Assembly: GCF_030489605.1 (NCBI RefSeq) | Contig: NZ_JAUKFY010000005.1 | Span: forward strand, 186,001 to 250,000 | Direction: 5' to 3' | DNA: 64,000 nt | Origin: Brevibacillus laterosporus | Lineage (GTDB): Bacteria; Bacillota; Bacilli; Brevibacillales; Brevibacillaceae | Shown here: positions 9,427-20,200 of the stretch, piece after piece | Layout: every line of letters begins with the position of its first letter | Numbering within the stretch: position 1 is the first letter of the stretch | Made by a program: the position numbers and the translations under genes | Notes under the pieces: generated by a model | Databases searched by the model: none | What the model was told of the DNA's origin: nothing | Seen by the model: the letters and a program-made list of their open reading frames with translations, nothing else

Positions 9427-10516
9427 CCGTACCTCTCGCGTTCTGTTTTGACCAGCTTCCAATGAGAGCAAGTAAGAGGGAAATAGCCAATAAAATAAAT
9501 AAAGCTAGGGGAAAGTAGATTCTTTTAAAAGTATCAATTAATAAAGGGTCCTGTGTATGCAATAAGATAATGACGACAATCAGGATGCCAGATAAAAACG
9601 TTACTAGAACTTGATGGCCGCGTTTTTTTATGGGGAGGACGTCATAAATAAGGAATAAAGCTAGGGATACACGTATAAATGCCCCAGATAACCATTGGAA
9701 GATGGAGAGAAAATCAACATGCTCAATATACTTGCCAATGGTTACAAGACGCCATTGTTCAAAAGCTGGATACATTTGATTCGCAGCTTCTTTTGGCCCA
9801 AAGCTAGCTATTGCACCCATATAGGGTCCAAGCGTTAGACCAGCGAGCAGGATACAGAGCCACACTGCCTTTTTAAAGGTGATCGAGGTAGAAATGTGGT
9901 GTTGTAGCATCAAAAGAAAGATGATTTCTACCATACCATTTCCAATGATCATTGCACCTCTTAGAACGGGAAGATAGCCATTTTCGAGAATGGGCAGTAA
10001 AAGGGAATAATTCTTGTACTGAAAGTTGGAGCCCATCACGAAATACCCTAATAAAATAACGATTGGTAATATGATTCCAGCACAAATGGCTAAGGGTTGG
10101 ATACCAGATAAAGCACAAAGCATGGATAAGAGGATCATGCTGGCAGCTACTAAAAAGACCGGAGTTTGCGGTAAATAGGAAATCTTGGTCCACATGGTCA
10201 TATCTAAAGTAGTTACATATATATCTGAGAGTAAATAAAGTATGAACAGCCCGATGATAATCCAAGCAAACCAAATACTGCTCTGTTGCGTAATCCAGGA
10301 AAATAAATTCGTCCCTTTTTGGCGACGAATAATGAACAGCAACAGAGGAAGCCAGCAAATTGCAAGTATCATAGCGATGAAAATACTGATCCAACCATCT
10401 CTTTCAACCGTTCGAAGTAATAAGGGAATTAAAATAACATGGTTAAGAAGTCCTGCTGACAGAAAGAGAATACAGCAGGCTTGCAGGAACGTAATAGGTT
10501 TATTTCTATATTTCAC
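9395..10516 (-). CDS. GerB-family spore germination permease
   Basis: 373 residues, hydrophobic throughout with about ten membrane helices and no signal peptide. The N-terminus KPITFLQACCILFLSAGLLNHVILIPLLL and the segment with FVDFLSIFQWLSGAFIRVS-like composition are typical of endospore germination permeases (GerAB type, APC superfamily fold). It is the integral membrane subunit of the receptor that senses or transports small germinants. Translation starts at GTG 10516, preceded by GGAGG at 8-base spacing. It is the first gene of a B-A-C ordered operon and ends inside the GerA-family gene. The 101-base space to the next gene is too short to show a clear sigma-G promoter, and I did not find one. 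Confidence 0.93.
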   Translation of the reverse strand: MKYRNKPITFLQACCILFLSAGLLNHVILIPLLLRTVERDGWISIFIAMILAICWLPLLLFIIRRQKGTNLFSWITQQSSIWFAWIIIGLFILYLLSDIYVTTLDMTMWTKISYLPQTPVFLVAASMILLSMLCALSGIQPLAICAGIILPIVILLGYFVMGSNFQYKNYSLLLPILENGYLPVLRGAMIIGNGMVEIIFLLMLQHHISTSITFKKAVWLCILLAGLTLGPYMGAIASFGPKEAANQMYPAFEQWRLVTIGKYIEHVDFLSIFQWLSGAFIRVSLALFLIYDVLPIKKRGHQVLVTFLSGILIVVIILLHTQDPLLIDTFKRIYFPLALFILLAISLLLALIGSWSKQNARGTDEHAKGSKTT

Positions 10517-10581
10517 AAGATATCCTCCATTTACTAAAAATGGATTTGTCTTAGTGTGATCGAAATCAAGCAGGTTTAATC

Positions 10582-10612
10582 AAAAAAGTCTTTCCTAAAA
10601 AAGGAAAGACTT
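10582..10612 (-). terminator. Terminator of the cation efflux gene
   Basis: A perfect 10-base stem AAGTCTTTCC/GGAAAGACTT around a 7-base loop, followed on the minus strand by TTTTTTG. It begins 6 bases after the stop of the minus-strand cation diffusion facilitator gene. Confidence 0.88.
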
Positions 10613-10617
10613 GGGGG

Positions 10618-11601
10618 TTAATGACTGTGCTCATGATTATGATTATGTTCATGCGCATGCTTGTCGCTTGTTTGAGGTCCTGTTTCACATAAGAGCTCTT
10701 GATGTAAAATACTTGAATCTTCAATTTGAATGGTGGAGTGGGTAATTCCGAATCGATGTTCTAACAAGTGTAGGGCTTCTTGCAGAATAGGGTAACTGGC
10801 TAAGCCATCTTTAACATGTAAGTGGCAACTGAGTGAATCAAATCCAGAGGTAACCGTCCAGATATGTAAATCATGAACACTAGTAACTCCTTCAATCTTA
10901 GATAGAGCATCCGAAACTTGATCAGCGTCTATAGAAGCTGGTGTGCTTTCCATGAGAACATCAACAGAATCTCTGGTAACACGCCAGGCGCTTAACATAA
11001 TCAGGACCGCTACCACTACACTAATGATGGGGTCTGCGATATACCAATTGAATTTCCACATGAGAAGACCTGCTAGAATAGCCCCTACTGATCCCAACAG
11101 ATCACCAAGAACATGCAAAAAAGCACTGCGAATATTCAGGTTGTTTTTGTAATCTCCACCCATCAGAACGAAGGCGGCTGCAATGTTAGCCAATAGACCA
11201 ACGAACGCGATTCCCATCATTGACAGACTTGCTACTTCAGGTGGTGCGAAGAATCGTTGATAAGCCTCCCAAATGATGACAAGGGAGATAACCACGAGCA
11301 TTACACCATTAATGAGAGCGGCTAGGATCTCGAAGCGATAAAAGCCGTATGTTTTTTTGGCTGAAGGTTTTCGAGCGGCAAAAAACATGGCGATCAGACT
11401 AAGAAATAGAGCAGAAGAGTCGCTTAGCATATGCCCTGCATCCGACAAAAGGGCCAGACTGTTTGTTAGAAAGCCGCCAACTACCTCTACAATTAAAAAA
11501 GCAGTGATTATCAACAGGGAAATGAATAGAGCTCGCTTGTTCGCTCCTTTCCCGTGATGATGATGCCCTCCTCCGTGAGAATGATCATGATGGTGTCCCA
11601 T
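10618..11601 (-). CDS. czcD: Cation diffusion facilitator (Zn2+/Co2+/Cd2+ efflux), CzcD type
   Basis: 327 residues. His-rich tails at both ends (MGHHHDHSHGGGHHHH and EHNHNHEHSH) flank a six-helix CDF core. LLSDAGHMLSDSSALFLSL in helix 2 and HVLGDLLGSVGA in helix 5 supply the His/Asp transport-site residues of zinc-selective CDF proteins. The C-terminal cytoplasmic domain has VHDLHIWTVTSG, another CzcD hallmark. It would act as a proton-driven exporter of Zn2+ and related ions from the cytoplasm. An ArsR/SmtB-like inverted repeat lies 109 bases upstream, so metal-dependent derepression is likely. The divergent neighbour is a copper-storage protein. Confidence 0.95.
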   Translation of the reverse strand: MGHHHDHSHGGGHHHHGKGANKRALFISLLIITAFLIVEVVGGFLTNSLALLSDAGHMLSDSSALFLSLIAMFFAARKPSAKKTYGFYRFEILAALINGVMLVVISLVIIWEAYQRFFAPPEVASLSMMGIAFVGLLANIAAAFVLMGGDYKNNLNIRSAFLHVLGDLLGSVGAILAGLLMWKFNWYIADPIISVVVAVLIMLSAWRVTRDSVDVLMESTPASIDADQVSDALSKIEGVTSVHDLHIWTVTSGFDSLSCHLHVKDGLASYPILQEALHLLEHRFGITHSTIQIEDSSILHQELLCETGPQTSDKHAHEHNHNHEHSH

Positions 11602-11709
11602 ATAATTGCTCCTTTCAAAAAGAAATGAGTAAGCTAAAGTTCTTTAAACGTGGATAGATGTTTATGTATTGTTGCCTTGTTTGATTTATATTATATAACC
11701 AAACCGCCA

Positions 11710-11735
11710 AACATTCAAATGTTTATTTGAATGTT
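11710..11735. promoter_or_regulatory. ArsR/SmtB-type operator between czcD and the Csp gene
   Basis: AACATTCAAAT-GTTT-ATTTGAATGTT is a perfect 11-base inverted repeat with a 4-base spacer. The ATTCAAAT...ATTTGAAT core resembles the imperfect 12-2-12 operators of zinc-sensing ArsR-family repressors such as CzrA and SmtB. It is placed to control czcD (minus strand) and possibly the divergent Csp gene, whose start is 76 bases away. No ArsR gene is encoded nearby, so the repressor would act from elsewhere. Confidence 0.65.
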
Positions 11736-11810
11736 TTAGTGAAATTCTGCTGATTCTCCTTTTCTCACAACGGGTAAATACTAGGAACGAAAGAGACGGA
11801 GGTAGAAAAG

Positions 11811-12149
11811 ATGCAAGTAACACCTCAACAGGTAGAGAATTGCCTACAAGTGTGTAAAGCTTGTTTACAGGCCTGCAATGAATGCTATGCAGCCTGTTTA
11901 CAGGATAGTGAGCTTGATAGATACCGAGATTGTCTTTTCATCGTACGACAAAGTGCAGAGATATGTATGCTGGCAATCAGTGCATTATCCTTGGATAGCA
12001 TGTTTTGTAGTCAAATCTGCAAATTAACGGCGGAAATCTGCGAAGCTTGTGCAAAAATATGCAGTCAGTATGAACAAGAACATTGCCAGGCATGCGCCCA
12101 TGCTTGCTATCAATGCGGAGCAGCTTGTCGGGAAATGGTCGTTCACTAA
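11811..12149 (+). CDS. Four-helix-bundle copper-storage protein (Csp/DUF326, YhjQ-like)
   Basis: 112 residues, about 18 of them Cys, arranged as CxxxC pairs along four predicted helices: CLQVCKACLQACNECYAAC, CMLAISALSLDSMFCSQIC, CEACAKIC and CQACAHACYQCGAAC. This is the layout of cytosolic copper-storage proteins, in which Cys side chains line the core of a four-helix bundle and bind many Cu(I) ions. There is no signal peptide, so the cytosolic (Csp3-like) form is likely. ACGGAGGT precedes the ATG. The gene shares its intergenic region with the divergent czcD. Metal storage is a family-based inference; Cys richness and spacing are directly visible. Confidence 0.88.
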   Translation: MQVTPQQVENCLQVCKACLQACNECYAACLQDSELDRYRDCLFIVRQSAEICMLAISALSLDSMFCSQICKLTAEICEACAKICSQYEQEHCQACAHACYQCGAACREMVVH

Positions 12150-12178
12150 CTTGGCAGACAGTCGCCGATTTTGTATCA

Positions 12179-12207
12179 TTGACTTTTTTAGCATGCGATA
12201 ATGTATT
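12179..12207 (+). promoter_or_regulatory. Possible sigma-A promoter of the two-component operon
   Basis: TTGACT (12179-12184), a 17-base spacer and TGTATT (12202-12207) lie 58 bases before the response-regulator start. The -10 is a weak match, so this is tentative. Confidence 0.4.
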
Positions 12208-12264
12208 AGGATAAAAATGTGATAAACTAAAGGGAAGCAAACGGTTGGAAAAGGGGAAAATGAG

Positions 12265-12972
12265 ATGAACGTAAATACTGTATACATCGTGGAAGATGAT
12301 CCCAAACTAGCTGAACTCTTACAAAGTTATATTGAAAAATATGGATATCAAGCTGTTATTGTTAAAAACTTTGAACGTGTGATAGAGGAATTTCAAGAGC
12401 TGAATCCACAGTTGGTTCTTTTGGATGTGAATTTGCCAAAATTCGATGGTTATTATTGGTGTCGCCAGATCAGAAAAATTTCTACATGTCCAATCCTGTT
12501 CATTTCAGCCCGAGCAGGGGAAATGGATCAGATTCTAGGCTTGGAGAACGGAGCAGATGACTATATAGCTAAACCGTTTCACTATGATGTGGTGATGGCC
12601 AAAATCCGCAGCCATTTACGCCGCAACTATGGAGATTATGCGCCTAAAATGCAGGAGAGAATTGTACAGCAGGCTGGATTAACATTATACCCAGAACGAA
12701 TGGAGCTCACATTACATAATGAAATGGTGAGTTTAACCAAAAAAGAGGCTGTATTAATCGAGGAGCTAATGAAACGCTACCCCCGCATTGTGAGCCGTGA
12801 GCGTTTGCTAGAAAACTTATGGGATGATCAGGTATACGTGGACGATAATACATTAAATGTGAATATCACACGCGTCCGTAAAAAGTTTCAGGAATTAGGA
12901 ATTGAAGATGCAATTGAAACAGTGCGTGGAGCCGGGTACCGATTAGTGCTAACGTGGGGGAATGAAGCGTGA
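12265..12972 (+). CDS. OmpR/BceR-type response regulator
   Basis: 235 residues. The receiver domain has the acidic pair in VEDDPK, the phospho-acceptor Asp54 in LLDVNLP, the Thr/Ser switch in FISAR and Lys103 in YIAKPF. The C-terminal winged helix carries SLTKKEAVLIEELMKRYPRIVSRERLLENLW and ends with VRGAGYRL. Sequence character and the partner kinase place it with the BceR group, which regulates resistance to cell-wall-active peptides. The ATG follows GGGGAAAATGAG. The stop overlaps the kinase start by four bases, so the two are co-translated. Confidence 0.93.
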   Translation: MNVNTVYIVEDDPKLAELLQSYIEKYGYQAVIVKNFERVIEEFQELNPQLVLLDVNLPKFDGYYWCRQIRKISTCPILFISARAGEMDQILGLENGADDYIAKPFHYDVVMAKIRSHLRRNYGDYAPKMQERIVQQAGLTLYPERMELTLHNEMVSLTKKEAVLIEELMKRYPRIVSRERLLENLWDDQVYVDDNTLNVNITRVRKKFQELGIEDAIETVRGAGYRLVLTWGNEA

Positions 12973-13958
12973 AGTTGTTCTTTCGTGAACACCTGCGACT
13001 GATATTCTTTCAGGTTTTTCAATTGCTGTTTGTTTTGTTCATCTTATTATTAGACGGATATGCTAAAAACTCCGTGTTAATCTATATGTTTGTTTTAAGT
13101 TTAGGCTTGTTAGCCATCTACCTTTTTATTACCTACATCCGCTCAAGAGAATTTTATTTGCATTTGGAAAAGCCGATGGAAACACTGGAGGATTCTTTAG
13201 TTGATTTTCACGAAACACCAGTCAGTGAAGCGTATGCTGAAGCGATGCAAAGTCAATATCGGATGTATCAGCAAATGATCCTTGAGCATGAGCGTAAGAA
13301 GGACGAGCATGTCACATTCATGAATCAATGGGTTCATCAGATGAAGACACCTTTATCTGTCATTCAGTTATTAGTACAGGATGAGGATGAACCGCCTTTC
13401 CCTAGTATAAGAGAAGAGGCGGAAAGGATTGGACGAGGACTGGAAATGGTTCTGCATACATCCCGCTTAGAAGTATTCGAGCGAGACTTCCGTGTTGATT
13501 CGATTGAATTGAAGCCTATTGTCCAACGGGTCATACAAGATAATAAAACCTATTTTATTCGTAATCAGGTGTATCCAGATGTACAAATTCCAGATGGGCT
13601 GTATGTAAAATCAGATTCGAAGTGGCTTCCTTTTATGTTAAATCAAATTATTACGAATGCGATTAAATATTCGGCAGGCTCTAAGCAAAAGGTTACCATT
13701 TCTGCGACCCAAGAGGAGACAGAGGTTAGATTAGAAATTACCGATAGAGGCGTAGGAATTCCCGAAGCAGATATTAAACGGGTATTCCGTCCTTTCTTCA
13801 CTGGAGAGAATGGGCGTAAATATCGAGAATCAACTGGAATGGGGCTGTATTTGGTACAACAGATTAGCGAGAAATTAGATCATCAAGTGAGCATATCCTC
13901 AGCAGTAGGAGAGGGAACAACAGTCTCGTTGGTTTTCCCCTGCCATATGATGAAGTAA
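12969..13958 (+). CDS. BceS-type intramembrane-sensing histidine kinase
   Basis: 329 residues. Two closely spaced N-terminal membrane helices (about residues 10-30 and 37-57) have almost no extracellular loop, which is the intramembrane-sensing design. The dimerization/H-box is QWVHQMKTPLSVIQLL with phospho-acceptor His near residue 123. The ATPase domain shows NQIITNAIKYS (N box), DRGVGIPEADIKRVF (G1/F) and GMGLYLV (G2). Translation starts at GTG 12969 inside the response-regulator stop. Kinases of this group normally sense through a partner BceAB ABC transporter encoded next door; none is present here. The following NRPS operon is an obvious candidate context, but a regulatory link is only inferred. 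Confidence 0.92.
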   Translation: MKLFFREHLRLIFFQVFQLLFVLFILLLDGYAKNSVLIYMFVLSLGLLAIYLFITYIRSREFYLHLEKPMETLEDSLVDFHETPVSEAYAEAMQSQYRMYQQMILEHERKKDEHVTFMNQWVHQMKTPLSVIQLLVQDEDEPPFPSIREEAERIGRGLEMVLHTSRLEVFERDFRVDSIELKPIVQRVIQDNKTYFIRNQVYPDVQIPDGLYVKSDSKWLPFMLNQIITNAIKYSAGSKQKVTISATQEETEVRLEITDRGVGIPEADIKRVFRPFFTGENGRKYRESTGMGLYLVQQISEKLDHQVSISSAVGEGTTVSLVFPCHMMK

Positions 13959-14279
13959 TGACAATATTTTTATCAAGGAAACGAAGAAAGAAGTCATTCA
14001 GATGCAGACTAGAGATGTGAAGAGCAGAGTGTCATCACGTTTCTGGTCTGTTTTGCTTTCCTGCTCAATCCTTCCTTGTTACAATTTGGAGCTAGTGTAG
14101 TTTTAGATATTTTGTAGTAAAAAAATCCTGTTTTAATAAAAGGCATCTTTTCTAAAAATAACTTGTATATATGTAGCATATAAGTGGAAAAGTAGTAAGC
14201 TGTTTTCAAGTGTATAGGGAAATTAAACCAAGTAAACAAATGGGTAAACTTGTGATTGTTAGCATAAAGGGGGGTATTT
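13959..14279. other. Leader region upstream of the NRPS operon
   Basis: 321 bases with no supported gene. The region is AT-rich, particularly 14100-14180, and ends in the Shine-Dalgarno AAAGGGGGG just before the first NRPS start. I found no clear terminator after the kinase gene and no convincing -35/-10 pair; TTGTTA at 14086 has no good -10 at proper distance. The NRPS promoter should lie here or upstream, if the genes are not partly read through from the two-component operon. Confidence 0.5.
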
Positions 14280-17200
14280 ATGCAAGGATATTTTCCTTTG
14301 ACGCAAGCTCAAAAGCGAATTTGGTATACGGAACAGCTTTATCCCGGAACAAGCATTTCCAATCTAAGCTTTCTTTTAAAAATAAAGGACCACAAGGGTG
14401 TACGGGATGATCATCTCATTTCATCTTTGCATGAGACAGTTCGTTTTTTTGATTCATTACGGATTAAAATCATGGTGAATCAGGACGGAGAACCCTATCA
14501 ATACCAAGGGAAATATGAGAGGTTTCCTATAAAACGCATACCTGTGACCTGCGAACAAGACAGAATCCGAGGTCTAAAATGGTGTCAGCAGGAAGCACAG
14601 AATCCGATGACTTTGTATGAGCATGATTTGTTTTCCTCTGCCATCTGCAAAATCAATGAGGAGGAGGGGTGGATTTTTTTCAAAGTCCATCATATTATCA
14701 TGGATGGGATTTCCCTAGTGATGATTGCTAACCACATCCTTGATACATACGAACAGCTTGTTGCAAGGAAGAAAGCTGAATCTGCATCCTTTCCCTCTTA
14801 TTTGGAATATGTACAAAGTGAGATGGCCTATATTACCTCTGAACGATTTCAAAAAGACAAAAGGTTTTGGAACACGACCTTTCAAGATATTCCTGAGGTA
14901 GCTCGGCTTACCATCAAGGAAGGCCATCGCTCACATATCAAGGCAAAGCGTTTTACCAACACAATTCCTCACATCCTCCATCAAGGCATGAAAGACTTCT
15001 GCTCTGAACACCGCATAAGCCCACACACTTTCTTTCTCTCCCTTCTCTATATCTACGTATATCGAATGACTGGCCAAACTGATCAAGTGATTGGAACCTT
15101 TCTGGCAAATCGCACGAATGCAGCAGAAAAACAAATGCTGGGAATGTTTGTTTCAACGGTTCCCATACGTTTTGAGCTTAGAGAATCCGACGATTTTCTC
15201 ACCACAGCTCAGCGATTAAATAAAATTCAAGCAGCAATTATTCGCCATCAAAAATACCCTTATAATCTCTTACTGCAGGATTTACGAGAAAAACAAGCAG
15301 GGTTAAACAGGCTGTTTGCTCATACCTTGGAATTTCAAGCTGTCCAAATGAAAGAACGAGAGTATGCCTTAGAAGCAGAAGTACTTTTTTCAGGGGAAGA
15401 GGCTAACGATTTTTCTATCCACATCAAGGAATACATAGATCAAGGAAGGCTAGTCATAGATATTGATTATGCAACAGAATTATTTACACATGAGGACATA
15501 GATCGTCTTTATCGTTGCCTTATCATGCTGTTAGAAGAGGCTATTTCAACATCTGCTAAAATTACGGAAATGGAGCTATGCCCGCTAGAGGACAGAGACC
15601 TTCTTTTGCAACCCGCTAGGCGGCATACAGAAGAGCCTGTGAATGAATTAACATTATCAGATAGGTTCGATCAACAAGTGAAAAAACATCCGACCCAGCC
15701 AGCAATCGTATTTGATGACATATGCTTGAGTTTTCAGGATGTACATGAGCGAGTCGATCAGGTAAGCCGATATTTACAAGCTCAAGGAATAAAGGCAGAC
15801 GAACCTGTCGCGATTTTCATGGAACGCACCGAAAAAATAATCATCGCGATACTTGCTGTGTTAAAGGCAGGAGGAGCTTATGTACCGCTTGACCCAACAG
15901 CTCCTGCAAAACGGTTACAATATATTATCGAGGATGCTCAAGTAACGATGCTTATCACAGAGGAAAAAGTAGATTGGCTAAACCACGCAGAAGGGGTTAA
16001 GAACATTCTGTTTACAGAAGAGCTGCTATGCTGCAAGGAAACAAACCTAGCCGACTGTCATGGCACGAATTTTAGGAACCCATCGCTTTTAAATCAGTCT
16101 AATCCTGACCGGCTTGCCTACATTCTTTATACCTCTGGAACGACGGGTAAACCTAAGGGCGTTATGATTGAGCATAGACAGGTGAATCATCTTTTGGAAG
16201 GCTTGCAAAAACGGATTTATTGGCAATATGAGCATCCATTGCAAATCGCCTTACTCGCCCCGCTACATTTTGATGCATCTGTTCAACAAATTTTTGTTTC
16301 CCTTTTGTATGGGCATACACTCCACATCGCTCCTACTGTTTCCCTTATGAATGGATCAGCATTGACCGAGTTTTATAAAACACATCAAATTGAGATCACA
16401 GATGCTACACCTGCCCACCTTCAGTTATTGCTGGAAGCAGAGAATGTTAATGGAATGTTTCTGAAGCATATGCTGGTGGGAGGGGAAGCTCTTCCGTGGG
16501 ACAGTGTATGGAAATGGAAGGAGAAATGTAAGGAAGCGGGCGCTGTAACACCGAGAATCACCAATGTGTATGGTCCTACAGAATGCTGCGTTGACGTGAC
16601 TACCTATGATCTTCCCAGTGAAGCACTCTCTCCTGTTGCAGCGAATAGTACTTACGTTCCTATAGGCAATGGTTTTGGTAATAATCGACTTTATATCTTA
16701 GATAAAAATCGCAGGCTGTTACCTTATGGAGCAGTCGGAGAGCTCTGCATTGCTGGAGACAGTGTAGGGCGTGGCTATCTGAATTTACAAAAGCTAACCG
16801 CAGAAAAATTCGTTGGTAATCCATTTGATTTACAGGAAAGAATGTTTTGCACAGGAGATTTGGCGCGATGGATGCCAGATGGGAATCTAGAATTTTTGGG
16901 AAGAGCAGATGATCAGGTGAAGATTCGCGGCTTTCGCATCGAACTAGGTGAAATTGAGGCTACCCTGCTTCGTCACCCAGATGTTCAAAAAGCGGTAGTG
17001 CTGGCTCTTTTGGATCGTCAGGGAGAGCGGGAGCTGTGTGCTTTTGTTGTGCCTGAACATAGAGAAAAGCCTCCTGCGATTGCCGTGCTACGAAGCTCAC
17101 TGGCTGCTCAGTTGCCTTCCTATATGATTCCTACCCATTTTATCATCATGGATCAGCTACCATTAACCTCCAATGGGAAAATTAATCGGCAAGAACTAGC

Positions 17201-20200
17201 ACAGCAAAAGAGGTCTCTTGTGTGTGACAAAGATATCGCCATGCCAGAGAACGAGACAGAACGTCGTTTGCTCCTCTTATGGAGAGAGGTTTTGGGTATT
17301 GAAGAGATCGGCATCCATGATTCCTTTTTTGAAACGGGAGGGCATTCGCTTAAAGCGATGAAATTACTTAACCGACTTTGCAAGGAATGGGGAGTAGAGA
17401 TGCCAATCCGGGCCTTGTTTGAATGCCCGACAATTCATTTCATGGCTCACTATATTCAAAATCAGAAGGCTAAGAAGGGACATTTCTATAACAAGATAAA
17501 GTCAGCTACTACAAGCGATGTCTATCCCCTTTCCTTTGCTCAGCGCCGCATCTATTTATCCAGTCAGGTAAATGGAGAGTCGACTGTTTATAATATGCCA
17601 GCCATGCTGCACCTAAAGGGTTTTCTTGATATCGAGCGTTTAGAAAAAGCCTTGAATGAAGTGATAAAACGTCATGAAGTATTGCGAACCGCCTTTGTTA
17701 CGAGAGAGGGTGTTCCCTACCAGAAGATACATGAAGAGGCTTCACTATCCATCGAGCGATTGGGTGCTGCAAAAGAGAGCTTGAATACAAGCCTGGCAGA
17801 ATTTATTAAGCCCTTCCCCCTTCATACAGCCCCGCTTTTACGTGTAGGAATTGTTTCAATCAATGAAACAGAGCATGTCATGATGTTTGATATGCATCAT
17901 ATTATTTCCGATGGTGTAACAATTCAGCTTCTGTGTAACGAAATGGCAAAGCTGTATGCAAATGAACAGCTACCAGAACCGGCGCTGCATTATAAGGATT
18001 ATGTATGCTGGCAAGAATCCCGTATAGAATTATTGACAGGGCTGGAGGGCTACTGGCTAGAGCGTTTTAGAGATGAGCCTCCGGTACTCCAATTGCCAAC
18101 AGATTATCCAAGACCGGCGATTCAAACTTTTGATGGAGACAGAGTTACTTTTTGGCTAAACAAAGAACAGAAGCTATATTTACAGCAGGTAGCGGAACAA
18201 AGCGATACCACGCTTTATATGGTTATGCTGGCCGCCTATTATGTATTGCTTGCCAAATACACCGGGCAAGAGGAATTCGTTGTAGGGACCCCTGTAGCGG
18301 GAAGGAATCACCCTGATACGGAGAAAATCATGGGCATGTTTGTAAATACTGTAGCTATTTTTGCCAAGCTTGATTCATCAAAAACCTTTGCTGATTTCTT
18401 AAAAGAGTTACAGAAATGCGTACTGGGTGCTTTTGAACATCAGGATTACCCGTTTGAGTGGCTATTGGAAAAACTTAAGGTAGAGCGGGATTTAAGCAGG
18501 CATCCTTTGTTCGATACGATGTTTATTCTGCAAAGCTCTTTAGCAGAGCTGCCAGCTTTTCCAGATTTGAGTTTGGAGGTAATTGAAACAAATTTTCGCG
18601 TTGCTAAATTTGATATAACCATGCAGGTGCAAGAGGAGCAGGCAGGTCTACGCATTGATCTGGACTATAACACGAATCTGTTTACGAACGAAAGTATGAA
18701 ACGTATGCTGGGCCACTATGTTTATCTCCTCCAAACGTTAACACTAGCCTCCGATGCTCCGATATCTGGGATTTCGTTGATGTCACCCGAGGAAAGAGAG
18801 CAGGTCTTATCTATCCATTCTCAGGTTGACTCTCATTTGCCCGATCAGACCTTGGTAAGCTTGTTTGAAGAACAAGTAAACAAAACTCCCGATCAAGTCG
18901 CTGTGCAGTGTCTTGGAGCAAGTATGACATATCGCGAAATAAATGAACGAGCAAATCAATTGGCTCGTGCACTGATAGCTAAAGGGACTAAGGCAGGAAC
19001 GGTTGTAGCAATGCTAATGGAGAGGTCTATTGACATGGTAGTCACCACGGTGGCGATTGTGAAAGCAGGCGGGATTTTTATGCCGCTGGATATAGAGCAC
19101 CCTGCCGAGCGGCTTTCTTATCTTTTAGCAGATAGCAAGGCGAGTTTACTTATCACTCAACGTTGTCAGGACTTCCTTCTGGAGCAGATCAGATTTTCAG
19201 GACAAAAATTGTATGCAGAGGATGCTTCCTTGTATGAAGGGGAATCAACAAATGTAGGGCAAGAAATGAAAGCAAGCGATATGATCACCATTACGTACAC
19301 CTCTGGAACAACAGGCTTGCCTAAGGGAAACATGGTGATGCACCAAAATATAATCCGGGTCACTCATAATATGAATTATTTGACGCTGGATGAATCAGAC
19401 GCTGTATTGTCTCTATCTAATTATGTGTTTGATGGTTATTTGTTCGATATCTTTGCTGCTTTATTGAATGGATCCAGACTTGTGGTGGCCACAAAGGAAC
19501 AGACGCTAGATATCAATCAGCTATCGCAGCTAATAGAAAAAGAACGTATTAGTGTTCTGTTTATGACGACCGCATTGTTTAATGTGATGGTGGATAGTAA
19601 ACTGGAATGCTTCAAAAACGTGCGAAAGATTTTGTTCGGAGGGGAACGTGCCTCTGTGGAACACGTGCGCGAAGCAGTGAAAGCATTGGGAACAGATAAA
19701 CTGATTCACGTCTATGGCCCTTCTGAGAGCTCGATATTCGCCACCTTTTATCCAGTACAGAAGGTCTCGAAGTCCGCAGCGTTTATTCCCATCGGTAAAC
19801 CAATCAATGATACATCGGTTTATATCGTAAATGCATGGGGGCAGCTTAACCCGATCGGTGTAGTGGGTGAGCTTTGTCTTGGAGGAGCTGGGCTGGTTCT
19901 GGGGTATTGGAATCGTCCTGAACTGACAGCAGAACGATTTATTTTCTCTCCTATCTATCCTCATAACCGTATGTATCGCACGGGAGATTTAGCGAGATTA
20001 TTACCGGACGGCAACATTGAATATGTTGGTCGAGCTGACATGCAGGTAAAAGTCAGAGGGCATCGGATCGAGCTGGGAGAGATCGAGCATCAAATAACGA
20101 AGCATGAAGCGATTCGAGAGGCGGTAGTAATCGCAGTTAATCGAACCGGGAAAGATATGGAATTGCTCGCTTATTTTGTTGCTGATCGGTTGATACCCAG

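Noticed and set aside
10242-10559. 105-codon plus-strand frame over the GerB-family gene start.
   Set aside because: Antisense shadow without a ribosome site.
14086-14113. Candidate -35 TTGTTA for the NRPS operon.
   Set aside because: No acceptable -10 hexamer at 16-18 bases; AT-rich leader makes chance matches common.
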